Shown: positions 19,151-29,124, numbered from the stretch's first letter. The stretch: 64,000 nucleotides of DNA from Bacteroidia bacterium (GCA_022841465.1 JALHRL010000005.1:92901-156900), one strand, 5' to 3'. The notes: a model not told the origin generated them from the letters alone. Numbers and translations are program-made.

Positions 19151-19926
19151 AAAACCCACTTTATTTCTTTTAAATCGAAACTTTTTTTATCTCCGTTTAA
19201 ATCTTTTAAAACCAATAAACCTTCATCGTTTATTCCCTCTACGGTAAGGTTTTGTTTAAGGCCATTTATTTCAAATGAGCATATTTTATTTAGTTTGTAA
19301 AAGCGGTTAAGGTATTCATCTAAAATCACATTAGAATGATTTTGTTTTTGTAGAGAAAATAAATTTTTCATTTTCATGTAATGTTTTTCTATTTTCTCAT
19401 TTAATTTCAATAAAACAAATTCTATGTCAAATTCTTGTTTTAGCTGCAATTTTAATGAAGTAGCATTAATTACACCTTTTAAGTTTGTTTGATTAATATT
19501 AATTCCAACACCAATTAAACAATATTGAACTATTCCGTCTTTAATTATGTTTTCATTTAATATTCCGGCAATTTTCTGGTCGTTTATTAAAATGTCATTG
19601 GGCCATTTTATCTTTATGTCATATTGGCTATTGTTTAGTAATTCCGACATTACGTCATAAACAGCCAATGCAGAAAATAAGTATAAATAAAAGATTTTTT
19701 TTAAAGGTAAAAAGCCGGGTTTTAAAATATAAGTAACCGCCAAATTAAGCCCTGGTTCGCTTTCCCAGGTGTTTCCACGTTGTCCTCTGCCTTGGGTTTG
19801 ATTTGTGGTGAATACAGTTGTTCCTTCTGCAAGGTTAACGTTCTTTAACAGCTGCATGGCATAAGAATTGGTGCTATCTACTTCAGGTAAAAAAATTGTA
19901 TTTTGCCCAATAAATAATGTTCCCAT
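19147..19926 (-). CDS. birA: biotin--[acetyl-CoA-carboxylase] ligase
   Basis: Attaches biotin to the carboxyl-carrier protein of acetyl-CoA carboxylase. The biotin-binding and adenylation loop is 'TQGRGQRGNTWES', 'DSTNSYAM' is the N-terminal catalytic motif, and 'KWPNDILINDQKIAGIL' is the family signature. There is no N-terminal winged helix, so this is a monofunctional enzyme, not the E. coli repressor type. The ATG at 19926 ('MGTLFIGQNTIFL') is preferred over the ATG at 19971, because a -7 box TATTTTTG lies five bases upstream of it and the shorter protein (about 259 residues) matches the family. Divergent from rsfS. Confidence 0.94.
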   Translation of the reverse strand: MGTLFIGQNTIFLPEVDSTNSYAMQLLKNVNLAEGTTVFTTNQTQGRGQRGNTWESEPGLNLAVTYILKPGFLPLKKIFYLYLFSALAVYDVMSELLNNSQYDIKIKWPNDILINDQKIAGILNENIIKDGIVQYCLIGVGININQTNLKGVINATSLKLQLKQEFDIEFVLLKLNEKIEKHYMKMKNLFSLQKQNHSNVILDEYLNRFYKLNKICSFEINGLKQNLTVEGINDEGLLVLKDLNGDKKSFDLKEIKWVF

Positions 19927-19931
19927 TGAAT

Positions 19932-19961
19932 CAAAAATATTAAATTTGTTCTTTATTGTAA
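19932..19961 (-). promoter_or_regulatory. probable birA promoter
   Basis: On the minus strand a perfect -7 box TATTTTTG (plus-strand 19932-19939) lies 19 bases downstream of TTTA, a one-base variant of the TTTG -33 element (TTA at 19959-19961). Five bases separate the -7 box from the ATG at 19926, as at prc and the proline dehydrogenase gene. Confidence 0.5.
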
Positions 19962-20004
19962 ACCTAATCATTTAAATAATATCAAAGCTTCTCAGTAAAA
20001 ATTT

Positions 20005-20607
20005 ATGGCAAAAAAAATAACAGGTAAAAAACCTGTAAAAAAATCAAAAACAGCTACAGTTTCTAAAACGAAGAAAAAACCTGTTAAAAAAGTAAGAAGT
20101 ATATCGGCCGGAGGGATAAAAAAACCTTTGAAAAAGGCTGCGCCAAAAAAAGGAAAAAAGGTTAGTACTGAAAAGGAAATTCAACTTAGGCAAGCAAACG
20201 CTTTAGTTAATTCCGAAAAGAAGGGAAAAGGAAAGCGTCCGAAAAAAATTAGCGATACCAAGCAAACAAATAGTTTGTTAGATTCTATAGTGGAAGGAAT
20301 GCAGGAAAAGAAAGCAAAAAACATTACTGTTTTAAATCTTGGAAATATTGAAAACAGAATATGCGATTATTTTGTTATTTGTGATGCAGACAGTACAACT
20401 CACGTTGATGCAATTGCAAACAGTGTTGAAGATATGGTGATAAAAAAATGCAGCGAAAAACCATATCATTCAGAAGGATATCAGAATAGCGAATGGATTT
20501 TATTAGATTATATAAATATTGTTGTTCATGTTTTTTTAAGGGAAACAAGAGAATATTACAATATTGAGGGATTATGGGGAGATGCAGAAGTAACTACAAT
20601 TGATTAA
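20005..20607 (+). CDS. rsfS: ribosome silencing factor RsfS with long Lys-rich N-terminal extension
   Basis: The C-terminal 110 or so residues are a standard RsfS (Iojap) domain: 'LLDSIVEGMQEKKAKNITVL', 'DYFVICDADSTTHVDAIA', 'EGYQNSEWILLDY' and 'VVHVFLRETREYYNIEGLW'. RsfS binds ribosomal protein uL14 and blocks subunit joining when nutrients are short. The first 88 or so residues are unusual: very Lys-rich with KKP/KPVKK-type repeats and no hydrophobic core, looking like a disordered RNA-binding tail. Usual RsfS proteins have about 110-120 residues and lack it. The ATG at 20005 is retained because the extension is open, basic and followed without interruption by the domain. FtsH follows after 12 bases. 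Confidence 0.93.
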   Translation: MAKKITGKKPVKKSKTATVSKTKKKPVKKVRSISAGGIKKPLKKAAPKKGKKVSTEKEIQLRQANALVNSEKKGKGKRPKKISDTKQTNSLLDSIVEGMQEKKAKNITVLNLGNIENRICDYFVICDADSTTHVDAIANSVEDMVIKKCSEKPYHSEGYQNSEWILLDYINIVVHVFLRETREYYNIEGLWGDAEVTTID

Positions 20608-20619
20608 TTTTATTAAAAC

Positions 20620-22713
20620 ATGAGTAACGAAGAAAAAAATATCGAGAATAAAGAAAATACAAACAACCTTTCTAAAGAAGAGGAGCGTAAAAAACAGTTT
20701 GAAAGAATGAAAGAGAAATTTGGTAAGCAAAATAATTCTTTTGGAGGGCAAGGCAATAAAGGCGGCAATAATTTTTATTGGATTTATGGAATTGTAATCG
20801 TTGCCTTATTAGTTTTTACTTTTTATGGTAGTGGATTTTCACCACGGTTAATTGAAACCTCTATGTCTAATTTTGAACAACAAATGTTGGCAAAAGGCGA
20901 TGTAAAGGATATTAATATTGTAAACAAGTCAATGGCAAAAATCACTATCTATCCTGATACTATTATGCATAGTCAGCGTTATTTAGATGATAAAACAGGA
21001 CTTCCATTATTTCCTGATAAAAGTTATAGAGGACCACACTTTGTAGTTTCTATTCCTTCTGTAGATAATTTTTTACTGCGCTTAGAAAAGGTGCAAAACG
21101 ATGCTGGAATTCCAAAAGAAAATCACGTATTAGCAAGAAGTTCTGATGAGTCAAGTTGGACAGACAGTATTTCTTGGTTGTTACCAATTATAATTATGAT
21201 TGCTTTTTGGGTATTTATGATGCGTAGAATGGGTGGCGGATCAAGTGGTGGTCCCGGACAAATATTTAGCATTGGCAAATCAAGAGCCGTTTTGTTTGAT
21301 AAGGATACGAATGTAAACATAACCTTTAATGATGTTGCCGGATTAGATGGAGCAAAAATTGAAGTAATGGAAATTGTAGATTTTTTAAAGAATCCAAAGA
21401 AGTATACAGATTTAGGCGCAAAAATTCCTAAAGGGGCTTTGTTAGTTGGCCCTCCCGGAACCGGTAAAACATTACTTGCAAAGGCTGTTGCCGGTGAAGC
21501 AAAAGTTCCATTCTTTTCATTATCAGGCTCAGATTTTGTGGAAATGTTTGTTGGTGTTGGAGCTTCTCGTGTGAGAGATTTATTCAGAAATGCAAAGGAA
21601 AAAGCACCATGTATCATTTTCATTGATGAAATTGATGCCATTGGTAGAGCGCGTGGAAAAAGTATTTCAGCAGGTGCAAACGATGAAAGAGAAAACACAT
21701 TAAATCAGTTGTTAACTGAAATGGATGGCTTTGGAACAAACAGCGGTGTAATTATTTTAGCGGCCACCAACCGCGCAGATATTTTAGACAGAGCTTTAAT
21801 GCGTGCAGGTAGATTTGATCGTCAGATTTATGTTGATATGCCCGATTTAAATGAACGTAAAGAAATTTTTAAAGTTCATTTAAAGAAAATAAAAATTGAT
21901 GAAAGCGTTGATATAGAATTTTTAGCAAAACAAACTCCAGGTTTTAGCGGTGCCGATATTGCAAATATTTGTAATGAAGCGGCATTAATTGCAGCCAGAG
22001 GAAATAAAAAACAAGTTACAAAACAAGATTTCTTAGATGCGGTAGACAGAATTATAGCCGGCTTAGAAAAGAAAAATAAAATAATTACAAAACACGAGAA
22101 GCGCGTAATTGCTTATCACGAAGCCGGGCACGCCACTGTTAGCTGGATGTTAGAACATGCAAGCCCCCTTGTTAAAGTTACAATTGTTCCGCGAGGAAGA
22201 AGTTTAGGTGCAGCTTGGTATTTACCGGAAGAAAGACAAATAACTACTGTAGATCAAATTATGGATGAAATGTGCGCTGCCTTAGGCGGTAGGGTTGCAG
22301 AAGACATTATTTTTGGAAAGGTAAGCACAGGAGCCTTAAGCGATTTAGAGAAAATAACCAAACAAGCCTATGCGAGTATAATTTATTATGGTTTAAATGA
22401 TAAGGTGGGTAATGTAAGTTATTACGATAGTTCCGGACAAAGTGAATACAATTTTAATAAACCATACAGCGAGCAAACGGCTAAGGTTATTGATGAAGAA
22501 GTAAAAAAGATGATTGATATTGCTTATGCTAGAACCAAACAAATTCTTTTACTTAACAAAGAAAAACTAACTACTCTTGCGGAAAAGTTATTGGTAAAAG
22601 AAGTTATTTTTAAAGAAGACTTAGAAGAAATATTTGGCAAACGACCATTTGATAAAGAAGAAGATCAGCAGCAAAGTGATCCAACAAAAGAAAATCCGGA
22701 AATAACTGTGTAA
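20620..22713 (+). CDS. ftsH: ATP-dependent zinc metalloprotease FtsH
   Basis: Inner-membrane AAA+ protease that degrades misassembled membrane proteins and short-lived regulators. A charged 40-residue N-terminal tail precedes TM1 ('WIYGIVIVALLVFTFYG'), then a periplasmic domain and TM2 ('WLLPIIIMIAFWVFMM'). Walker A is 'GPPGTGKT', Walker B 'IIFIDEIDAIGR', and the second region of homology is 'NRADILDRALMRAGRFDRQ'. The zinc site 'HEAGH' is present with a downstream third ligand in 'ALSDLEKITK'. At 697 residues it is slightly long because of acidic tails at both ends. It probably forms an operon with rsfS and ends in a clear terminator. Confidence 0.97.
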   Translation: MSNEEKNIENKENTNNLSKEEERKKQFERMKEKFGKQNNSFGGQGNKGGNNFYWIYGIVIVALLVFTFYGSGFSPRLIETSMSNFEQQMLAKGDVKDINIVNKSMAKITIYPDTIMHSQRYLDDKTGLPLFPDKSYRGPHFVVSIPSVDNFLLRLEKVQNDAGIPKENHVLARSSDESSWTDSISWLLPIIIMIAFWVFMMRRMGGGSSGGPGQIFSIGKSRAVLFDKDTNVNITFNDVAGLDGAKIEVMEIVDFLKNPKKYTDLGAKIPKGALLVGPPGTGKTLLAKAVAGEAKVPFFSLSGSDFVEMFVGVGASRVRDLFRNAKEKAPCIIFIDEIDAIGRARGKSISAGANDERENTLNQLLTEMDGFGTNSGVIILAATNRADILDRALMRAGRFDRQIYVDMPDLNERKEIFKVHLKKIKIDESVDIEFLAKQTPGFSGADIANICNEAALIAARGNKKQVTKQDFLDAVDRIIAGLEKKNKIITKHEKRVIAYHEAGHATVSWMLEHASPLVKVTIVPRGRSLGAAWYLPEERQITTVDQIMDEMCAALGGRVAEDIIFGKVSTGALSDLEKITKQAYASIIYYGLNDKVGNVSYYDSSGQSEYNFNKPYSEQTAKVIDEEVKKMIDIAYARTKQILLLNKEKLTTLAEKLLVKEVIFKEDLEEIFGKRPFDKEEDQQQSDPTKENPEITV

Positions 22714-23021
22714 TACTTCTAACTAAATTTTAAAACCTACTGAATTCAGTGGGTTTTTTTATTTTCAAACATTCTAGAAAAGGACTTTTTAGCTCTTTAA
22801 ACCCTTCATTTTAAACCATTAATTAACTAATAATAATGAGTAATTTAGAAATGGAAAAAACGGTAAAAACCTGTTAACAACTTGTTAATTGGGCTAAATA
22901 TTCGTTTAAATGAGTGAATGATTCATATAGATTAGTTGTTTTTTAACATTTTTTGCTTTCTGATATTACCTTAGTAATAATAAAAGTGGATCTTATTTAA
23001 ACACAACATAAAAACAATACA
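22714..23021 (+). other. 308-bp intergenic region upstream of the giant adhesin
   Basis: Contains the ftsH terminator at its left end, then AT-rich sequence that presumably holds the promoter and leader of the 2029-residue adhesin gene. I see no ORF, tRNA or convincing TTG/TAnnTTTG pair. A short palindrome, TGAATGATTCA, lies near 22915. Confidence 0.5.
22732..22760 (+). terminator. rho-independent terminator after ftsH
   Basis: Arms at 22732-22743 and 22746-22757 pair over 12 positions (one T-G wobble) around a two-base AT loop, followed by a run of T. It lies 18 bases after the ftsH stop. Confidence 0.85.
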
Positions 23022-26000
23022 ATGAAAAAATTAATTCTAAACAGCCTAATCGCCCTAATGTTCTTAGGGTCTGTAGTTGCTAATGCCCAAAGCAACAGAG
23101 GTTCAAGTTTACCGAGTTTAGGTGACAGTTATAGCATGTTCAATGATCAGAACAGATATCTGTCTTACGTATTCCCGAAAGACTCTTTAGCAGGTTTTGA
23201 CGAGAATGCAGCTAAACAAGGTGCCATGCAAACTATGGCTTTTGGAATTGAATACCATTATTATATGTATTGGGCAAAAAGAAATTACATTAATAATAAG
23301 TATGGTGTTAATTTGTACGATCCTAATTCATCGATCGGGTTTAAGCCAGTTATACCTACCGCTTCCATTAATGCAGCTCCTTGTGTTAACGAAGATTTTG
23401 AAGCCTCTCCTGCAACAACTTTATCAACGCCAGCGGCAGCTGTTGGTAATAACCTTGCTGGTTGGCAAGTTTCTACAGGGCAAAACTCCGGTGCAAATGG
23501 TTCATGTTTACAAACCGGATGTTGTCCAACAGCTGGAAGTAATCTAGTTTTTGTTCGTCAAACTCCATGGACTGATCCTGCTCCGGGACCAATGGGTGTA
23601 ATTGGTGCTTCTCCTTTTGGTGGAAATAAAGTATTACAAATGGGAACAGCTGCCGGAGGCGGGGATGTACATCGTATTCAACAAACTTTTCCTGTAACGC
23701 CAACAAATGCATTATTCCGTATAGCCTTTCGTGCAGCTTTACAAGCTGGTCATGCTTGTTGCGATCAACCTTATTTAAGAATCGAAATTTTAAATTGTAA
23801 TAACCAAATATTGGCTTGCCCTCAGGTTAGCGTAGTTCCTCCAGGAGCTTCATGTTCAACAGTAAATCCGGCTGGTTGGGTAACAAATAATTCAACTTGG
23901 GTTACCCATACTCCAAATTGGATGATTCGTTCCTTAGATTTAACACCTTATATTGGTTCATGTGTTACAATTCGTGTTACAGTAGGAGATTGTCCATATT
24001 CTGGTCACTACGGTTATGCTTATATTGATTGTGAATGTTTGCCAATGAATGTTAATGTAAACAATATCAATTTCCCAGCTGGTTCAAGTATAGTTCAGGT
24101 TGCTGCTTGTAGTATAAACACTGCAACGATGGTAGCTCCTCCGGGTCTTGGTCCTTATACTTGGAACGGGCCTGTTGGTAGCGGTATTAGCAATAATCCA
24201 AATCAAACAATTACTACTACTGTGGCAGGTATTTATACTTTAGTGATGAATCCGGTAGGTGTATGTGCGCCTATAACAAAAACAATTAACTTACAATTTG
24301 GCACTTTCCCAAATGCCGGGTTTACGGTACAGAATAACTGTACAACCTATTCCATAACAAATATTGGTACGCAGGCGCCCTCCGTCCAGACCTACACTAT
24401 AATTGGCCCTGGAGGACCGCCAAGTTTCACTACTACAAACGTAACAAGTGTTGTAAACTTAAATCCAAATACTACTTATACTATTTTTCAAACCGTAACA
24501 AATCCACAAAATTGTCCGGCTACGTTTTCCATGGTTTTAACAACTCCAAATGGTCCGTCACCTGCCTTTACTGCGGCGCCTTCTTTTACACAATGTATAA
24601 CACAAAACTTTACATTCAATGCAGCTGTAACAGCGGGCTCACATACTTATGTATTTACTCCAGCACTTAATGCACCGCCTCCTGGTTTTACTGCCAGTTA
24701 TGGTCCTGTTACCTTTAATGCGCCAGGAAATTATACAGTAACACATACTATTAATAATTCAGGATGTATTGCATCAACATCTTCTGTTGTTGTTGTAAAC
24801 GCGGTACCTAACGCTACTATTACTAGTGCCGTGCCACCTCCATGTATAGGAAGTTCTGCAACATTAACAGGTGTTGGAGGTCCGGGTGTAATAACTTGGG
24901 CTGGACCAAACAATTGGACAGGTGTTGGTCCTAATGCTCAGGTACCAAGTTTCTCGTCTGCTAGTGCAGGTATATATACTATGACTGTTAATAATTTTGG
25001 TTGTATAACCACTAGAACTGTTCAAATAAATGCTCCGGCTGGTCCAACGGTTACAGTTGGTAATAACGGCCCGGTTTGTGTAGGTTCACCGTTAACATTT
25101 ACCGCAAGTTATACCGGAAGTCCTTCTTATTTTTATTGGTATAAATATCAACCAACTCCATATTTTTACTATTATGGTGGTTATAATCAAGCTAATGTAA
25201 CTGTTACAACCGCTGCAACGGCTTCACATGCAACAACCTATACCTTTTATATTGCTTATCCAGGATGTCCGGTTGCTGTGTTCACAACAAGTGTGCAGGT
25301 AATTAATTTAGCAAATCCAATTGCAAGTAATACCGGCCCTTATTGTCCCGGTGCTACAATTCAATTAAACTCAAATATTCAAACGGCAACAACTTATACT
25401 TGGTCTGGGCCAAGTGCATATTCTTCTACGCAGCAAAATCCTACAATTCCTAATGCAACTCCTGCAATGGGTGGAGTATATACAATTACAACCGCAATTG
25501 GTAATTGTAAGAAAACAGCTACAACAACTGTTTCCATACATCCATTACCTAATCCAATTGCTGGAAGTAATAGTCCGGTTTGTGCAGGTCAAAATATAAA
25601 TTTAACTTCTAATGCTGCCGCGTCCTATACATGGTCGGGGCCTAACGGATTTACTTCTAACGCTCAAAATCCTGTTATACCGAACTCTGTTATGGCAATG
25701 GCTGGTACTTATAGTTTATCTATTACTAGCGCTCAAGGATGTGTTAATACAACCACATTAAATGTAGCTATCATAACATCTACTACTACCGCCTCTAATA
25801 CAGGACCATATTGTGCTGGAGCTAACATTCAATTAAACACGTTGGCTGCAAATAATTATGCATGGACAGGACCAAACGGGTTTACATCAACTCAACAAAA
25901 TCCATTAATTGGTTCATCTACGCCAATTATGTCTGGTACATATAGTTTAATTGCAACAGTAGGTACTTGTACAGCTGCAGCAACTACTTCGGTAACCGTT

Positions 26001-29000
26001 AATGCTTTACCAACGCCAACTGCTGCTAATACAGGTCCTTATTGTGCTGGTCAAAACATTCAGTTAACAGTAGGTGCATTTAATAATTATTCTTGGTCAG
26101 GACCCAATGCCTTTACTTCTGTTTTCCAAAACCCAACTATTAATAATTCACAGGTAGTTAATTCTGGAAATTATACTGTTACTGTAACAGATGGTAATAA
26201 CTGTACTAATACTTCGGTAACAAATGTGGTGGTTAATCCATTACCTGTTATTGCAGTTTCAAACCCTACTATTTGTGAGAATACTGATATATTCTTAACA
26301 TCAAATGGTGGTTCAACGTATGCTTGGACAGGTCCTTTAGGATTTAACTCAGCATTACAAAACCCAACTATAACTGCCGCTACACCAGCAATGTCTGGTA
26401 ACTACGTAGTTTTAGTTACAAGTGCAGCTGGTTGTACACAAACTGCCGTGTCTAACGTTTCTGTTATAGCCTTACCGGTAGTTTCAATTACTGGAGGTAA
26501 TAAAATGTGTTCTCAAAATTTAAATGGATCTATCAACACAGTTGTTTTGAATGGTAATGGAGCAGCTACATATATGTGGTCTTTAGCTCCAGGTTTCTTT
26601 GCAACACCAAATTTAAGTTCTCAATCATTTACGCTTACACCTCCTATAACCACCACATCAATGGTTGCAACTATGAGTGTAATTGGAACTTCAGGAACTT
26701 GTACCAGTTCGGCTGTGTTTGATGTAACAGTTACACCAAATCCAACTGTTATTCCGGCTCCTGCAACATCAAGTATATGTGAAGGAACAAGTATTAATTT
26801 AACGGTTAGTGGTGCTGATACATTTACTTGGTCGCCAAGCGCTACTTTAAGTACTAATACTGGTTCTTCCGTAATTGCAAATCCTTTAACAACCACAATA
26901 TATAGTATTATTGGTACTACAGATGGTTGTAACAGTGCAACTGAATCAGCAACACTTTTAGTTGTTCCAAACCCAACAATTACAATTGTTCCTGGAACAC
27001 CAACACTTTGTATTGGTGATAATATTAATTTAACTGCATTAGGTGCAACAACATATACTTGGATGCCAAATATTGCCATCAACACCACTAATGGTTCTGT
27101 TGTAAATGTTAATCCAAGTGTAACTATGACATATTCAGTATTTGGAACGCAAAATACATGTACAAATGTTGCCGCTGTAACTGTAACAGTAATGAGTTTG
27201 CCTTCTGTTAATGCTTCAGTAAGCAGTCCTACACTTTGTATGCAAAACTATAATGGCTCGCCTAATTCAATTACTGTAACAGCAATGGGTGCTACAAGTT
27301 ATACATGGGGTGGTTTTGTAGGCATGAGTGCAAATGCTACAACTGGATCTTCAATTATTGCAACATCTATATTATCTTCTGCAGCTCTTTCAGGTACCGT
27401 AATAGGATTTGACGGACAATGTTATAATACAGGTGTATTTAATGCACTTGCAATAGATAATCCAGTAATTTCTGTTAGTTCTGCAAGTGTTTGTTTTGGC
27501 AAGTCTGTTGACTTAGTTGCTGCAGGTGCAATTGATTATGTTTGGTCACCTTCAAATACATTAAATTCATCAACAGGTTCAACTGTATCTGCCAATCCAT
27601 CGCAAACAACTGTTTATAGTGTTATTGGTTCTAGTGTAGGATGTAATAGTCCAACTGAAACCGGAACAGTTATAGTTGTTCCTAATCCAATAATTTCAAT
27701 TGCTCCTTTAACACCAACTATTTGTGAGGGTAGCTCAGTTGGACTAAATGCAACAGGGGCAACCTTCTATACTTGGTATCCTTCAAGTTCTTTAAGTAGT
27801 TCTGTAGGTGCAAACGTTGTTGCATCGCCAACCATTACAACAAATTATACGTTAGTAGGTTCTGCTGCTACCTGTACTTCAGAAACTGTTCGTCAGGTTA
27901 GAGTATATCCTTTACCGATTATACAAGCTGCTTCTACAAAAACAGCAATATGTTTAGGTGAAAATACTACCATTAACTCAAATGGTTCTGGAACGTATAC
28001 GTGGACCCCTAGTTTTGGTGTGGATAATCCAAATTCTAATTTTGTTACGGTATCACCTACAGTGTCTACTACCTATACAATTTTAGGTCAAAATGGCCCA
28101 TGTTTTAACCAAATGGAATTCCCGATTACAGTACTAAAGTATCCAGTTATGGAAATTCAAACGAATCTTCAAAAAGTGTGTCAGGGAAGTAGTACTAGTA
28201 TTTTTGCCTCAGGTGCACAAAGCTATAATTGGTCACCTGCTGTTAGTAATATATTAGGAAACGGAAATGTTGCAGTTGTTACTCCTAGTATTTCAACTAA
28301 TTATACAATAACTGGTATTAACCAATCAGGAACAGTAACGTGTATGATGACAAAAGAAATATTAATTGATGTAGTTCCTACCATTACAGCTAATGGTGGA
28401 TATAGTATATCAGTTTGTAAAGGAGAGTCTGGTAAATTAGGTGCAAGTGGTGGTAATACTTATCGTTGGTCACCAGAAGATTATTTAAACAATCCTGCAA
28501 TAGCAACACCTTATGTTAAACCTTTAACAACTACAATATACACAGTTAGAGTTTCTGACGGTGGTTTCTGTACACAAACAGCTACAGTGTTGGTGCAAGT
28601 AAAACCAACTCCTACCGTTGATGCGGGTGTAGATATGACTTATAACAAAGATGAGGTGATGTATTTAAATGCTGTTGGTAATGGTTCGTTAAAGTGGATT
28701 GTTGGAGATGGTATTGTGTGTAGAGATTGCCCTAATTCACAGATAACCCCAGCAACTAGTGGATGTTATATTGTTGAAGCACGTTATCCTAACGGTTGTA
28801 AGGCAGAGGATGAGGTTTGTATTGAAATTACAAATGAATACAGTATCTATATCCCGAATATCTTTACACCTAATGATGATGGTAAAAATGACACCTTCTT
28901 AGTATACGGTGTTGGTATTAGTGATGTATCGGTTACAATCTTCGATCGTTGGGGAGAGCAATTGTACTATGAAGAAAACCAAACAAAAGGATGGGATGGA

Positions 29001-29111
29001 GTTCATAATGGTGTGTTAAGTAAGAATGATGTATATGTTTACAAAGTTTCTTACACCGCTCTTGATGGTAAAAAACACACAAAAACAGGACACGTTACAT
29101 TGTTAAAATAA
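23022..29111 (+). CDS. giant T9SS-secreted Ig/PKD-repeat adhesin with type B (gliding-motility-associated) C-terminal domain
   Basis: A 2029-residue predicted surface protein. Residues 1-22 are a signal peptide (cleavage near 'ANA/QS'). Residues of about 115-345 form a Cys-rich jelly-roll-like module shared with the protein at the left edge of the window. From about 360 to 1930 there are tandem Ig-like repeats in at least two classes. One class, about 78 residues long, has 'NTGPYC.G..IQL', 'Y.W(S/T)GPN.F', 'QNP.I' and 'MSG.Y'. The other has 'ICEG', 'TWSPS..LS', 'G..V.A.P..TT.Y'. The last 90 or so residues form a type B sorting domain: 'IPNIFTPNDDGKNDTF', 'VTIFDRWGEQLYY', 'GWDGVHNG' and 'DVYVYKVSYTALDGK'. 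SprB-like adhesins have this layout. No PorP/SprF gene is adjacent; the convergent neighbour is gldM. Confidence 0.93.
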   Translation: MKKLILNSLIALMFLGSVVANAQSNRGSSLPSLGDSYSMFNDQNRYLSYVFPKDSLAGFDENAAKQGAMQTMAFGIEYHYYMYWAKRNYINNKYGVNLYDPNSSIGFKPVIPTASINAAPCVNEDFEASPATTLSTPAAAVGNNLAGWQVSTGQNSGANGSCLQTGCCPTAGSNLVFVRQTPWTDPAPGPMGVIGASPFGGNKVLQMGTAAGGGDVHRIQQTFPVTPTNALFRIAFRAALQAGHACCDQPYLRIEILNCNNQILACPQVSVVPPGASCSTVNPAGWVTNNSTWVTHTPNWMIRSLDLTPYIGSCVTIRVTVGDCPYSGHYGYAYIDCECLPMNVNVNNINFPAGSSIVQVAACSINTATMVAPPGLGPYTWNGPVGSGISNNPNQTITTTVAGIYTLVMNPVGVCAPITKTINLQFGTFPNAGFTVQNNCTTYSITNIGTQAPSVQTYTIIGPGGPPSFTTTNVTSVVNLNPNTTYTIFQTVTNPQNCPATFSMVLTTPNGPSPAFTAAPSFTQCITQNFTFNAAVTAGSHTYVFTPALNAPPPGFTASYGPVTFNAPGNYTVTHTINNSGCIASTSSVVVVNAVPNATITSAVPPPCIGSSATLTGVGGPGVITWAGPNNWTGVGPNAQVPSFSSASAGIYTMTVNNFGCITTRTVQINAPAGPTVTVGNNGPVCVGSPLTFTASYTGSPSYFYWYKYQPTPYFYYYGGYNQANVTVTTAATASHATTYTFYIAYPGCPVAVFTTSVQVINLANPIASNTGPYCPGATIQLNSNIQTATTYTWSGPSAYSSTQQNPTIPNATPAMGGVYTITTAIGNCKKTATTTVSIHPLPNPIAGSNSPVCAGQNINLTSNAAASYTWSGPNGFTSNAQNPVIPNSVMAMAGTYSLSITSAQGCVNTTTLNVAIITSTTTASNTGPYCAGANIQLNTLAANNYAWTGPNGFTSTQQNPLIGSSTPIMSGTYSLIATVGTCTAAATTSVTVNALPTPTAANTGPYCAGQNIQLTVGAFNNYSWSGPNAFTSVFQNPTINNSQVVNSGNYTVTVTDGNNCTNTSVTNVVVNPLPVIAVSNPTICENTDIFLTSNGGSTYAWTGPLGFNSALQNPTITAATPAMSGNYVVLVTSAAGCTQTAVSNVSVIALPVVSITGGNKMCSQNLNGSINTVVLNGNGAATYMWSLAPGFFATPNLSSQSFTLTPPITTTSMVATMSVIGTSGTCTSSAVFDVTVTPNPTVIPAPATSSICEGTSINLTVSGADTFTWSPSATLSTNTGSSVIANPLTTTIYSIIGTTDGCNSATESATLLVVPNPTITIVPGTPTLCIGDNINLTALGATTYTWMPNIAINTTNGSVVNVNPSVTMTYSVFGTQNTCTNVAAVTVTVMSLPSVNASVSSPTLCMQNYNGSPNSITVTAMGATSYTWGGFVGMSANATTGSSIIATSILSSAALSGTVIGFDGQCYNTGVFNALAIDNPVISVSSASVCFGKSVDLVAAGAIDYVWSPSNTLNSSTGSTVSANPSQTTVYSVIGSSVGCNSPTETGTVIVVPNPIISIAPLTPTICEGSSVGLNATGATFYTWYPSSSLSSSVGANVVASPTITTNYTLVGSAATCTSETVRQVRVYPLPIIQAASTKTAICLGENTTINSNGSGTYTWTPSFGVDNPNSNFVTVSPTVSTTYTILGQNGPCFNQMEFPITVLKYPVMEIQTNLQKVCQGSSTSIFASGAQSYNWSPAVSNILGNGNVAVVTPSISTNYTITGINQSGTVTCMMTKEILIDVVPTITANGGYSISVCKGESGKLGASGGNTYRWSPEDYLNNPAIATPYVKPLTTTIYTVRVSDGGFCTQTATVLVQVKPTPTVDAGVDMTYNKDEVMYLNAVGNGSLKWIVGDGIVCRDCPNSQITPATSGCYIVEARYPNGCKAEDEVCIEITNEYSIYIPNIFTPNDDGKNDTFLVYGVGISDVSVTIFDRWGEQLYYEENQTKGWDGVHNGVLSKNDVYVYKVSYTALDGKKHTKTGHVTLLK
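25320..26480 (+). repeat. tandem DNA repeats encoding class 1 Ig modules
   Basis: Five units of about 230 bp repeat within the adhesin gene. Each starts near an 'NTGPYC', 'NSPVC' or 'NPTIC' codon block (about 25330, 25568, 25797, 26025, 26260). The nucleotide copies remain visibly similar (for example AATACAGGNCCNTATTGTGC), so recombination between units could change repeat number. Confidence 0.75.
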
Positions 29112-29124
29112 AAGATTCTTAAAT

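Noticed and set aside
25320..26480. Regular spaced repeats that might suggest a CRISPR array
   Set aside because: Units are about 230 bp, in frame, and encode Ig-like modules; there are no short identical repeats with unique spacers and no cas genes.
27480..28360. Long antisense frames inside the giant adhesin gene
   Set aside because: They mirror the repeat codon bias of the plus-strand gene and have no start context or domain pattern.
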